DNA from: Ideonella sp. A 288
GTDB taxonomy: Bacteria > Pseudomonadota > Gammaproteobacteria > Burkholderiales > Burkholderiaceae_C
NCBI RefSeq assembly: GCF_002198735.1
Contig: NZ_MWLO01000063.1
Span: 1-50,597 of the forward strand
DNA length: 50,597 bases
Direction of reading: 5' to 3'
Shown: positions 9,911 to 18,178 of the stretch, in pieces
Position numbering within the stretch: position 1 is the stretch's first letter
How the letters are laid out: every line of letters starts with the position of its first letter
Position numbers and translations under genes: made by a program
Notes under the pieces: generated by a model
Seen by the model: the letters and a program-made list of their open reading frames with translations, nothing else
What the model was told of the DNA's origin: nothing
Databases searched by the model: none

Positions 9911-12397
9911 TCAGGCGGCCTCGACCGCCCGGCTCACGAACAGCGGGCTGGGCCGGTTCACGCCGTAGCCCTGCGCATAGTCGACGCCGATGCGGCACAG
10001 GTGGCCGATGATGGCCTCGTTCTCGGCGTACTCGGCCACCGTGCGGATGCCCAGGATGTGGCCGACATGGTTGATGGTCTCGGTCATCGCGCGGTCGATG
10101 CGGTCGTGCTCGATGTTCTTCACGAAGCCGCCGTCGATCTTCAGGTAGTCCACCGGCAGGCTCTTCAGGTAGCCGAACGAACTGGTGCCGGTGCCGAAGT
10201 CGTCCAGCGCGAACTGGAAGCCCATCGCCTTGCACTGCCGGATGAACGCTGCCGCCGCCTTCAGGTTGTGGATGGCTGCCGTCTCGGTCAGCTCGAAGCA
10301 GATGGCCTGGGGTGGCAGCGCGTTGGCCTGGGCCTGCTCGCGGATGAAGTCGATCAGCCCGTCCGCGTTGAGCGAGGTGCCCGACAGGTTGATGGCGCAG
10401 GTGAGCCCGTCGCCGCCGTGCTGTTCGACCAGTTCGCGGTATCCGGCGAACACCTTGCGGATGACCCAGCGGTCGATGGTGGGCATCAGGTTGTAGCGCT
10501 CGGCCGCCGGCAGGAAACTGCCGGGCTGCACCAGCCCGCCTTCCTCGTCCACCATGCGCAGCAGCACCTCGATGTGCGTGCGGCTGCCCAGCGACGGTTT
10601 CAGCGCACGGTAGCTCTGGTGGTACAGCACGAAGCGGTCGTCGGCCAGCGCCGATTCGATGCGCGTGACCCAGCCCGTCTCGCGCCGCCGCGCCGCCATG
10701 TCGCCGTCGCCGTCGTTGAACACACAGGCGCGGTCGCGGCCCTGTTCCTTGGCCCAGTAGCAGGCCGTGTCGGCCTTGCTGAGCACCTCGGCGGGATTCG
10801 ACTGCGCATGCAGGACCGCCAGGCCGATGCTGATGCCCACGCTGTGCGTCCTGCCCTTGTGTTCGAAGCGGTAGTCGCGCACGGCGGCCAGCAGGTCGGC
10901 CGCGATGAGCTTGGCGCGGTCGAGGCTGCATCCGTCCAGCAGCAGCGCGAACTCGTCACCGCCCAGCCGGGCCAGGGTGTCGGTCTGGCGCACCTTGTCG
11001 CGCAGCAGCGCCGTCAGGCCCTTCAGCAGTTCGTCGCCGGCGGCGTGTCCGCAGGTGTCGTTGATCAGCTTGAAGCGGTCCAGGTCCATGAAGCACACGG
11101 TGTGCATCGTGTCGCTGTGTCGGGAGTTGCCGAGGGCCGCCTCCAGCCGGCGGTTGAACTCGCGACGGTTGGCCAGGCCGGTGAGCACGTCGTGCGAGGC
11201 CTCCCACGACCGGCGCTGCGCATCGTCGCGGGCGGCGCTCACGTCGCGGAAGGTCAGCACGATGCCCGACAGGCCGCCCTCGGGGTCGTGCATCGGGGCG
11301 GCCCGGTGGTCCACGCCGATGCGCTGGCCGTCGCGGCGGATCAAGTCGAGGTCGGCGCTCGGCGCGTGGGCGTCGCCTGCGGGGGTGCCCAGGCCCACCG
11401 CCTGCGGCTTGTCGGTGGCTGCATCGACGAGCTTCAGCACCTCGGTCACGGGCTGCCCGGCGGCCTCGTCGAGGCACCAGCCGGTGAGCTGTTCGGCGAC
11501 CGGGTTCAGGTAGCGCACACGGTCGAGCGCGTCGGTGGTGATCACCGCATCGGCGATCGAGTTGAGCGTGACCTCGGCGCGTTCCTTCTGCTCGAACAGC
11601 GCGTCGGACGTGGTCCGCAGCTGCGCCATGGCCCCCTGCAACTCGCTCCTCGACACGGTGGTCTGCTGCAGGTCGTGCATCAGTTCGTTGAAGGCGTGGC
11701 CCAGTTGCCCCAGTTCGTCGTGCGTGGTCACCGGCGCACGACGCCCCAGGTCGGTGGGCGACTGGCGCAGGTCGACGATGGTGCCGATCAGCCCGGCCAG
11801 CGGCCGGGTGACGAAGGCCGTCAGCGTGGCGTACAGCAGCAGCACGCCGCCGGTCAGCACCAGCAGGCCCATGCCCAGCGCCGAGCGCAGCATCAGCAAC
11901 AGCTTGGTGGCGATCTCGCCCCCGTCGATGGTGACGACGACGCTGCCTTGCCGCTCGGATTGCCCGTCGCGCACCGGCACGGTGGCGAAGTGGCGCATGG
12001 CATCGGCGGCGCGGGTGGTGACCACCCGTTCCTGGCCGGCCGCCACGGCTGCCACCAGTGCGGGGTCGCCCACGCTGTCCAGCGGCGCACGGCGGCTGTG
12101 GAAGAGCACCCGGCCGTCGCGCACCACCACCATGGCCGACTCGATGCCAGGGTAGGTGTCGATGACTTGCTGGCACTGCTCGTCGAAGCCGCTCAGGTCG
12201 TCGATCGCGATGCCGAACTGCAGCAGCCGCTCGAGCTGCGTCTGCAGCCCCTTGCCGATGGCCAGCGCGCGCGACTGCAACGCCGATTCGTAGGCCTGCG
12301 TGAACTCGCGCGTGGTGCTGGTGATGACCGCGCCGATGGCGCACAGCATCACCACCGTGGCGATGACGAGGATGCGGCCCTTGAGGTTGAGGTTCAC
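9911..12397 (-). CDS. Membrane GGDEF/EAL protein with periplasmic sensor, HAMP and PAS
   Basis: Cyclic-di-GMP signalling protein of 828 residues. It has an N-terminal membrane helix (VIATVVMLCAIGAVI), a periplasmic domain of about 160 residues, a second membrane helix (LGMGLLVLTGGVLLLY), HAMP and PAS domains, then GGDEF and EAL domains. The GGDEF motif is intact (ARLGGDEFALLLDG). The EAL signature is EVLLR, with DDFGTGTSSFGYLKSL and CFELTET retained, so both synthase and phosphodiesterase activity are possible. The GTG start overlaps the stop of the upstream substrate-binding protein gene, coupling the two. A binding protein feeding a membrane c-di-GMP switch is the likely arrangement. Confidence 0.9.
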   Translation of the reverse strand: MNLNLKGRILVIATVVMLCAIGAVITSTTREFTQAYESALQSRALAIGKGLQTQLERLLQFGIAIDDLSGFDEQCQQVIDTYPGIESAMVVVRDGRVLFHSRRAPLDSVGDPALVAAVAAGQERVVTTRAADAMRHFATVPVRDGQSERQGSVVVTIDGGEIATKLLLMLRSALGMGLLVLTGGVLLLYATLTAFVTRPLAGLIGTIVDLRQSPTDLGRRAPVTTHDELGQLGHAFNELMHDLQQTTVSRSELQGAMAQLRTTSDALFEQKERAEVTLNSIADAVITTDALDRVRYLNPVAEQLTGWCLDEAAGQPVTEVLKLVDAATDKPQAVGLGTPAGDAHAPSADLDLIRRDGQRIGVDHRAAPMHDPEGGLSGIVLTFRDVSAARDDAQRRSWEASHDVLTGLANRREFNRRLEAALGNSRHSDTMHTVCFMDLDRFKLINDTCGHAAGDELLKGLTALLRDKVRQTDTLARLGGDEFALLLDGCSLDRAKLIAADLLAAVRDYRFEHKGRTHSVGISIGLAVLHAQSNPAEVLSKADTACYWAKEQGRDRACVFNDGDGDMAARRRETGWVTRIESALADDRFVLYHQSYRALKPSLGSRTHIEVLLRMVDEEGGLVQPGSFLPAAERYNLMPTIDRWVIRKVFAGYRELVEQHGGDGLTCAINLSGTSLNADGLIDFIREQAQANALPPQAICFELTETAAIHNLKAAAAFIRQCKAMGFQFALDDFGTGTSSFGYLKSLPVDYLKIDGGFVKNIEHDRIDRAMTETINHVGHILGIRTVAEYAENEAIIGHLCRIGVDYAQGYGVNRPSPLFVSRAVEAA

Positions 12398-13455
12398 TGG
12401 TCCCACTCGAACTTCGGCACCACCTCCGCCGACAGGAGCAGCCCCGTCTTCACCGTCAAGCCGAGCTTCTGCGCGCGCGCCAGGCTGATCACCGGCGCGC
12501 CCTTGCGGGTGGGTTCCATCTTGAACGACGACGGCGCGCGGCCCTCGACCAGGATGCCCCGGGCGATGCGCCCGGCGGCCAGGCCCTGTTCGCGCTCGGA
12601 CACGGTGACGGCCGCCAGCGAGCCGTGGTGCACGCGGTCGACCCAGAAGCCGAAGTCGGGCAGCTTGCTGTGCTCGGCCGTCCACCGCATCACCTGCTGG
12701 TAGGGCACGTTCCGGCCCTGGTCGTCCTTGAAGTTGAAGACGCCGATCAGCGCCATCGCATCGGCGCTGGTCTGGTAGTGCTGCAGCTTGCGCTTGTAGT
12801 CGTCGAAGGTGCGGATCGTGTCCCAGGCGACGAACTCCACGCCCGGCATGCCGGCCAGCCGCTCCTTCATCCGTGCCTGCACCGACGGCCACAGCGCGGC
12901 CTCGTCGAACACGGCGACGAAGCGCCGGGCGCCGGGCGCCAGCGCCTGCAGCAGCTTGACGGATTCGACCGAGTGCTCGTGCTCCAGCACGCCAGCGACG
13001 TTGCTGCTGCCTTCGAAGCCATAGGTCTGCGGTGCCTTGTTGACGCCACTGAAGACGATGGGCAGCGACTGGTTGACGTACCGGCTGGCCACGAGTTCCT
13101 GGGCCTCGTCGTCGCTGGTGTAAAGCAGGTCGGGTTGCCAGCGGTCGATCAGCGCGCGGGCCTCCTCGCCCTTGGCCGCCTTCTGTTCGGGGGTGCTGAA
13201 CTTCTTGGCGTCCATCTGGAACACCCGCACCTCGGCCGACGGCACGGCCAACGCGTCCTTGAACCCCTGCAACTGCCCGTCCGTCCAGCGCCAGGGCGAG
13301 TGGTAGCTCATCACGTGGACGATCTTTAGCGGCCGGTCGGCAGGCTGCCCCTTGGCGGTGGCGGCCGCCACGGCGGCCGATCCGAGCAGTCCCCAGGACA
13401 AGGTGGCGGCGCACAGCGTTCGACGGGTCGGGCGGGCCGCTGTTTCGTGGGACAT
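12394..13455 (-). CDS. ABC-transporter-type substrate-binding protein (PF04392 type) partnered with the GGDEF/EAL protein
   Basis: Periplasmic binding protein of 353 residues. The N-terminus carries a twin-arginine-like signal (TRRTLCAATLSW, then a hydrophobic run ending AVAAATA). The mature part starts LKIVHVMSYHSPWRWTDGQ and contains LPIVFSGVNKAP and SNVAGVLE, as in the ABC_sub_bind family. AGGAA precedes the ATG at 13455. No permease or ATPase gene is adjacent; the next gene is the membrane GGDEF/EAL protein, overlapping by 4 bp. I infer it acts as a ligand sensor, not a transport component. The ligand is unknown. Confidence 0.82.
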   Translation of the reverse strand: MSHETAARPTRRTLCAATLSWGLLGSAAVAAATAKGQPADRPLKIVHVMSYHSPWRWTDGQLQGFKDALAVPSAEVRVFQMDAKKFSTPEQKAAKGEEARALIDRWQPDLLYTSDDEAQELVASRYVNQSLPIVFSGVNKAPQTYGFEGSSNVAGVLEHEHSVESVKLLQALAPGARRFVAVFDEAALWPSVQARMKERLAGMPGVEFVAWDTIRTFDDYKRKLQHYQTSADAMALIGVFNFKDDQGRNVPYQQVMRWTAEHSKLPDFGFWVDRVHHGSLAAVTVSEREQGLAAGRIARGILVEGRAPSSFKMEPTRKGAPVISLARAQKLGLTVKTGLLLSAEVVPKFEWDQ

Positions 13456-13605
13456 GGGGGGTTCCTGGGGGCGATGGAGGCACGACGGCCGTGTGGCCTC
13501 GTCTTCGGCGACGGGCGCACGAACTTGAGGCGCTGGCTCGGCGGTGGCCACGTCTTGGCAGGTCCGCCGGTTCGCTCGTCGGGCAGGCCGCCACCGGCAC
13601 CGCCG

Positions 13606-13658
13606 GCCTGGAAGCGTGGCTTGCAGTGGGCCGCCCAGCCTGGAAGGCCGGCTTGCAG
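13606..13658. repeat. Pair of 21-bp direct repeats, candidate HoxA-binding enhancer
   Basis: Copies at 13606-13626 and 13638-13658 share gcctggaag and ggcttgcag separated by three unlike bases, so 18 of 21 positions match. The copies are 32 bp apart, about three helical turns, placing them on one DNA face. They lie about 105-157 bp upstream of the proposed -24 element, a usual distance for NtrC-type activators. Binding by HoxA is inferred. Confidence 0.4.
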
Positions 13659-13712
13659 GCATGCGCGCGACGTCCCCGAGAGGCGCCACGGCGCGTGAAT
13701 TTTTCCGTGCGA

Positions 13713-13725
13713 TTTCAAGCACTTG
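13713..13725 (+). promoter_or_regulatory. IHF-like site upstream of hoxK
   Basis: TTTCAAGCACTTG differs at one position from the IHF consensus WATCAANNNNTTR and sits in the most AT-rich part of the control region. It lies between the direct repeats and the promoter-proximal element, where a DNA bend would bring a bound activator to sigma-54 polymerase. Confidence 0.35.
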
Positions 13726-13762
13726 GCGCCGCGGCTCGGTGTTTTCCCGCGAAGGCCCGGAT

Positions 13763-13778
13763 TGGGTACGCAACTTGA
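13763..13778 (+). promoter_or_regulatory. Weak sigma-54 (-24/-12) promoter candidate for hoxK
   Basis: The -24 GG and the TTG of the -12 part are spaced correctly, but the -12 GC is GA and there are about four mismatches in total. Transcription would begin near 13790, leaving a leader of about 49 nt to the ATG at 13839. HoxA in this locus keeps the sigma-54-contacting GAFTGA loop, so such a promoter is expected, but the match is poor. Confidence 0.25.
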
Positions 13779-13838
13779 GACATGGCAAGGCAGCGCGGGC
13801 CGAGGGGGCTTGCGAAAGTGCCCACGGAGACACGCACC

Positions 13839-14918
13839 ATGGAAACCTTCTACGACGTCATGCGCCGCCAGGGCATCTCGCGCCGCAGCCTGATGAAGTA
13901 CTGCTCGCTGACGGCCACCTCGCTGGGCCTGTCGCCGGCCTTCGTGCCGCAGATCGTGCACGCGATGGAGACCAAGCCGCGCACGCCGGTGCTGTGGCTG
14001 CACGGGCTGGAGTGCACCTGCTGCAGCGAGAGCTTCATCCGCAGCGCGCACCCGCTGGCCAAGGACGTGGTGCTGTCGATGATCTCGCTCGACTACGACG
14101 ACACGCTGATGGCCGCCGCCGGCCACCAGGCCGAGGCCATCCTCGACGAGATCATGAAGAAGTACAAGGGCCAGTACATCCTGGCCGTCGAGGGCAACCC
14201 GCCGCTCAACGAGGACGGCATGTTCTGCATCCAGTCGGGCAAGCCCTTCATCGAGAAGTTGAAGCGCGTGGCCAAGGACGCCAAGGCCGTCATCGCCTGG
14301 GGCTCGTGCGCCTCTTGGGGCTGCGTGCAGGCCGCCAAGCCCAACCCGACGCAGGCCACGCCGATCCACAAGGTGATCACCGACAAGCCCATCATCAAGG
14401 TGCCCGGCTGCCCGCCGATCGCCGAGGTGATGACCGGCGTCATCACCTACATGCTCACCTTCGACCGCATTCCCGAGCTCGACCGCCAGGGCCGGCCGAA
14501 GATGTTCTACAGCCAGCGCATCCACGACAAGTGCTACCGCCGCCCGCACTTCGATGCCGGCCAGTTCGTCGAGGCCTTCGACGACGAGAGCGCCCGCCGC
14601 GGCTACTGCCTCTACAAGGTGGGCTGCAAGGGCCCGACCACCTACAACGCCTGCTCCACGGTGATGTGGAACGAGGGCACCAGCTTCCCGATCAAGGCCG
14701 GTCACGGCTGCATCGGTTGCAGCGAGGACGGCTTCTGGGACAAGGGCTCGTTCTATGACCGCCTGACCAACATCCACCAGTTCGGCATCGAGGCCAATGC
14801 CGACCAGGTGGGCGGCGCGGCGGCCGGCATCGTCGGCGCGGCCGTGGCCGCGCACGCGGCGGTCAGCGTGATCAAGCGCGTGGCCACCGCCAAGACCGAC
14901 AACACCCCTTCGACCTGA
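13839..14918 (+). CDS. hoxK: Membrane-bound [NiFe] hydrogenase small subunit, O2-tolerant (group 1d)
   Basis: Iron-sulfur subunit carrying electrons from the NiFe site. The Tat signal SRRSLMKYC (residues 14-22) is followed by a probable cleavage after IVHA (residue 42). The proximal-cluster region has ECTCC (Cys59, 61, 62) and CASWGC (Cys157, 162). Cys61 and Cys162 are the two extra cysteines that make the 4Fe-3S cluster of O2-tolerant enzymes; with Met43 as mature residue 1 they fall at 19 and 120, as in the Ralstonia enzyme. A C-terminal hydrophobic helix ([18 protein letters not shown]) anchors it to the membrane. A longer in-frame ATG at 13782 would bury the Tat signal, and ggaga at 13826-13830 supports 13839. 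Confidence 0.97.
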   Translation: METFYDVMRRQGISRRSLMKYCSLTATSLGLSPAFVPQIVHAMETKPRTPVLWLHGLECTCCSESFIRSAHPLAKDVVLSMISLDYDDTLMAAAGHQAEAILDEIMKKYKGQYILAVEGNPPLNEDGMFCIQSGKPFIEKLKRVAKDAKAVIAWGSCASWGCVQAAKPNPTQATPIHKVITDKPIIKVPGCPPIAEVMTGVITYMLTFDRIPELDRQGRPKMFYSQRIHDKCYRRPHFDAGQFVEAFDDESARRGYCLYKVGCKGPTTYNACSTVMWNEGTSFPIKAGHGCIGCSEDGFWDKGSFYDRLTNIHQFGIEANADQVGGAAAGIVGAAVAAHAAVSVIKRVATAKTDNTPST

Positions 14919-14950
14919 CCGCCGTCACCCCAACCCATAAGAGGACTCCC

Positions 14951-16807
14951 ATGGGCGCTTACGAAACCCAAGGCTTCAAGCTCGATGACAGCGGCAAGCG
15001 CATCGTCGTCGACCCCGTCACGCGCATCGAGGGCCACATGCGCTGCGAGGTGAACGTCGACAGCAACAACATCATCCGCAATGCCGTCTCCACCGGCACG
15101 ATGTGGCGCGGCCTCGAGGTCATCCTGAAGGGCCGCGACCCGCGCGACGCCTGGGCCTTCGTCGAGCGCATCTGCGGTGTCTGCACCGGCACCCACGCGC
15201 TGACCTCGGTGCGGGCGGTGGAAGATGCGCTGGGCATCAAGATCCCGAAGAACGCGCACCTGCTGCGCGAGCTGTTCGACAAGACGCTGCAGGTGCACGA
15301 CCACGTCGTCCACTTCTACCACCTGCACGCGCTCGACTGGGTCGACGTGGTGTCGGCCCTGAAGGCCGACCCGAAGAAGACCTCCGAGCTGCAGCAACTG
15401 GTGTCGCCCTCGCACCCGATGTCCTCGCCGGGCTACTTCCGCGACATCCAGAACCGGCTGAAGAAGTTCGTCGAGAGCGGCCAGCTGGGCCCCTTCATGA
15501 ACGGCTACTGGGGCAGCAAGGCCTATGTGCTGCCGGCCGAGGCCAACCTGATGGCGGTGACGCATTACCTCGAGGCGCTGGACCTGCAGAAGGACTGGGT
15601 CAAGGTGCACACCATCATCGGCGGCAAGAACCCGCACCCCAACTTCCTGGTCGGCGGCATGCCCTGCGCCATCAACCTGGACAAGGACGGGGCCGCGGGC
15701 GCGCCGATCAACATGGAGCGGCTCAACTTCATCAAGGCGCGCATCGACGAGATGAACGAGTTCGTCAAGAACGTCTACCTGCCCGACGTGCTGGCCATCG
15801 GCACGCTCTACAAGCACGCCGGCTGGCTGCACGGCGGCGGCCTGTCGGCCACCAACGTGATGGACTACGGCGAGTTCCCGAAGGTCAACTACGACAAGAA
15901 GACCGATCAGCTGCCCGGCGGCGTGATCCTGGGCGGCAACTGGGACGAGATCCTGCCGGTCGACCCGCGCGACCCCGAGCAGGTGCAGGAGTTCGTCACC
16001 CACAGCTGGTACAAGTACGGCGACGACACCAAGGGTCTGCACCCCTGGGACGGCGTCACCGAGCCCAACTACGCGCTCGGCGCCAAGACCAAGGGCACCA
16101 AGACCAACATCGAGCAGATCGACGAGAGCGCCAAGTACTCGTGGATCAAGGCGCCGCGCTGGCGCGGCCACGCGGTGGAGGTGGGCCCGCTGTCGCGCTA
16201 CATCCTGGCCTATGCGCATGCGAAGAAGGGCAACACCTTCGCCAAGCGCGTGCAGGAGCAGGTCGACTTCTCGGCCATGATGATCAACAGCGGCATCCCC
16301 AAGGCCCTGGGCCTGCCCGAGACGCAGTTCAGCGCCAAGCAGTTGCTGCCCACCACCATCGGCCGCACGCTGGCGCGCTGCCTGGAGGGGCAGTACTGCG
16401 CCGAGATGATGGTCGACGACTTCAACGAGCTCGTCGCCAACATCAAGGCCGGCGACACCGCCACCGCCAACGTCGAGAAGTGGGACCCGTCCACCTGGCC
16501 CAAGGAGGCCAAGGGCGTGGGCACCTGCGCTGCGCCGCGCGGCGCGCTGGCGCACTGGATCCGCATCAAGGACGGCAAGATCGACAACTACCAGTGCGTG
16601 GTGCCCACCACCTGGAACGGCAGCCCGCGCGACCACAAGGGCCAGATCGGCGCCTTCGAGGCCAGCCTGATGAACACGCCGATGGTCAACCCCGAGCAGC
16701 CGCTCGAGATCCTGCGCACGCTGCACAGCTTCGACCCCTGCCTGGCCTGCTCGACACACGTGATGAGCGAGGACGGCCGCGAGCTCACCACCGTCACCGT
16801 CCGCTGA
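14951..16807 (+). CDS. hoxG: Membrane-bound [NiFe] hydrogenase large subunit
   Basis: Catalytic subunit of 618 residues. The NiFe site cysteines are in RICGVC (Cys75, Cys78) and DPCLAC (Cys597, Cys600), the same numbering as Ralstonia HoxG. After His603 comes a 15-residue tail starting VMSEDGREL, which the protease HoxM must remove once nickel is inserted. It follows hoxK by 32 bp with an AGAGGA site and is exported with HoxK through the Tat signal of the small subunit. It oxidises H2 in the periplasm. Confidence 0.97.
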   Translation: MGAYETQGFKLDDSGKRIVVDPVTRIEGHMRCEVNVDSNNIIRNAVSTGTMWRGLEVILKGRDPRDAWAFVERICGVCTGTHALTSVRAVEDALGIKIPKNAHLLRELFDKTLQVHDHVVHFYHLHALDWVDVVSALKADPKKTSELQQLVSPSHPMSSPGYFRDIQNRLKKFVESGQLGPFMNGYWGSKAYVLPAEANLMAVTHYLEALDLQKDWVKVHTIIGGKNPHPNFLVGGMPCAINLDKDGAAGAPINMERLNFIKARIDEMNEFVKNVYLPDVLAIGTLYKHAGWLHGGGLSATNVMDYGEFPKVNYDKKTDQLPGGVILGGNWDEILPVDPRDPEQVQEFVTHSWYKYGDDTKGLHPWDGVTEPNYALGAKTKGTKTNIEQIDESAKYSWIKAPRWRGHAVEVGPLSRYILAYAHAKKGNTFAKRVQEQVDFSAMMINSGIPKALGLPETQFSAKQLLPTTIGRTLARCLEGQYCAEMMVDDFNELVANIKAGDTATANVEKWDPSTWPKEAKGVGTCAAPRGALAHWIRIKDGKIDNYQCVVPTTWNGSPRDHKGQIGAFEASLMNTPMVNPEQPLEILRTLHSFDPCLACSTHVMSEDGRELTTVTVR

Positions 16808-16834
16808 ATGCCCATCCCTTCGGAGAACGCTGAG

Positions 16835-17404
16835 ATGAAACGCACCCTTTCCCTCGCGGCGCTGCTGGGCGCCGCCACCGCCGCCTCGGCCCACACCGGC
16901 CATGGCACGCATGGGCTGTTGGAGGGCCTGGCCCATCCGCTGGCCATGGACCACCTGCTGGCGATGGTGGCCGTGGGCCTGTGGTCGGCGCTGGCGCTGC
17001 CGGCGGGCCGTCGCCTGGCCGGCCCGGCCACCTTCCTGGCGGCGATGGCCGCCGGCGCAGCGCTCGGCGCGCTGGGTGTCGGGCTTCCGCTGGTCGAACA
17101 GGGCATCGCCCTGTCGGTGGGGCTGTTTGGCGCCATGCTGATGGCGGGCCGCCTGCTGCCCGCCGGCGCGGGCCTGGTGGCGGTGGCCGTCGCCGCGGTG
17201 CTGCACGGCCTGGCGCACGGTGCCGAGCTGCCGGCTGGCGCGTCCTTTGCAGGCTATGCCGCAGGCTTCCTGGCCACCAGCGCACTGCTCCATGGCGCCG
17301 GTCTGGGCTTGGCCACGCGCCTGCAGGGGCTGACGCTGCGGGTCTGGCAGATCGTTGGCGGCGCGCTCGGCCTGGCCGGGCTGACGCTGCTGGCGCGCCT
17401 CTGA
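16835..17404 (+). CDS. hupE: HupE/UreJ family nickel permease
   Basis: Membrane protein of 189 residues with a signal-like N-terminus ending SAHTGH, then six or so hydrophobic segments. The HupE signature HPLAMDHLLAMVAVGLWSA near residues 35-53 includes the metal-site His and Asp, and a second conserved stretch is VLHGLAHGAELP. The family takes up nickel for hydrogenase or urease. GGAG at 16822-16825 supports the ATG at 16835 over one at 16808. It sits between the large subunit and cytochrome b genes, an unusual place, and is probably co-transcribed with both. Confidence 0.88.
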   Translation: MKRTLSLAALLGAATAASAHTGHGTHGLLEGLAHPLAMDHLLAMVAVGLWSALALPAGRRLAGPATFLAAMAAGAALGALGVGLPLVEQGIALSVGLFGAMLMAGRLLPAGAGLVAVAVAAVLHGLAHGAELPAGASFAGYAAGFLATSALLHGAGLGLATRLQGLTLRVWQIVGGALGLAGLTLLARL

Positions 17405-17451
17405 TCCACGGCCCTCACGCCCCCCACGCCACCCACGACAAGGAGACGCGC

Positions 17452-18177
17452 ATGTCCCCAGCATCCGGCCAGGAACTGGCCACCGGCCTGGACCCCGGCG
17501 CCATCGCCAAGGGCCAGAGCATCAAGTCGGTCTATGTCTACGAAGCGCCCGTGCGCGTGTGGCACTGGATCAACGCGCTGGCCATCACCGTGCTGGCCAT
17601 CACCGGCTACTTCATCGGCTCGCCGCTGCCCACGCAGCCGGGCGAGGCCAGCGCCAATTACCTGATGGGCTACATCCGCTTCGCGCACTTCGCGGCTGGC
17701 TATGTGCTGGCCATCGGCCTGATCGGGCGCATCTACTGGGCGGTGGTGGGCAACTACCACGCCCGCGAGCTGTTCACGCTGCCGATCACCCAGCGGGCCT
17801 ACTGGCACGAGGTGGGCATCATGCTCAAGTGGTACAGCTTCCTGATCCCGCAGCCCAGCCGCTACGTCGGGCACAACCCGCTGGCCCGCCTGGGCATGTT
17901 CGTCGGCTACTTCCTGGTTGTGTTGTTCATGATCGCCACCGGCTTTGCGCTGTATGGCGAGGGCACGCAGGCCGGCAGCTGGGCCGACCGGATGTTCGGC
18001 TGGGTGATCCCGCTGTTCGGCCAGAGCCAGGACGTGCACACCTGGCACCACCTGGGCCTGTGGGCGATGGTGATCTTCGTGGTGCTGCACGTCTATGCCG
18101 CGATCCGCGAGGACATCATGGGCCGCCAGAGCGTCATCAGCACCATGGTGTCGGGTCAACGCACCTTCAAAGACTGA
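17452..18177 (+). CDS. hoxZ: Ni/Fe-hydrogenase b-type cytochrome subunit
   Basis: Diheme cytochrome b of 241 residues that anchors HoxKG and passes electrons to the quinone pool. Four transmembrane segments are visible, with likely heme His residues in the HWINALAITVLAITGY helix, the RFAHFAAGYVLA helix and the TWHHLGLWAMVIFVVLHVYA region near the end. The ATG at 17452 has AAGGAGA upstream. The long reading frame before this start is a shadow of hupE. Its stop is 1 bp before the hoxM start. Confidence 0.94.
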   Translation: MSPASGQELATGLDPGAIAKGQSIKSVYVYEAPVRVWHWINALAITVLAITGYFIGSPLPTQPGEASANYLMGYIRFAHFAAGYVLAIGLIGRIYWAVVGNYHARELFTLPITQRAYWHEVGIMLKWYSFLIPQPSRYVGHNPLARLGMFVGYFLVVLFMIATGFALYGEGTQAGSWADRMFGWVIPLFGQSQDVHTWHHLGLWAMVIFVVLHVYAAIREDIMGRQSVISTMVSGQRTFKD

Positions 18178-18178
18178 C

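Larger units (their letters stand above)
13456..13838. promoter_or_regulatory. Divergent control region upstream of hoxK
   Basis: A gene-free stretch of 383 bp between the binding-protein gene (-) and hoxK (+). It contains two 21-bp imperfect direct repeats (13606-13626 and 13638-13658), an AT-rich patch with an IHF-like site (13713-13725) and a weak -24/-12-like element (13763-13778). This is the expected order for an enhancer-dependent sigma-54 promoter. Each element is reported separately. Confidence 0.5.

Noticed and set aside
9743-12703. Open frame of 986 codons opposite the GGDEF/EAL gene
   Set aside because: Shadow of a recognised multi-domain protein; composition is not protein-like.
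13783-13796. Second sigma-54-like sequence (TGGCA with a downstream GC)
   Set aside because: Spacing between GG and GC is nine, not ten, bases; sigma-54 spacing is strict.
14753-17464. Open frame of 903 codons opposite hoxK, hoxG and hupE
   Set aside because: It spans several real genes antisense; it results from high GC at third codon positions.
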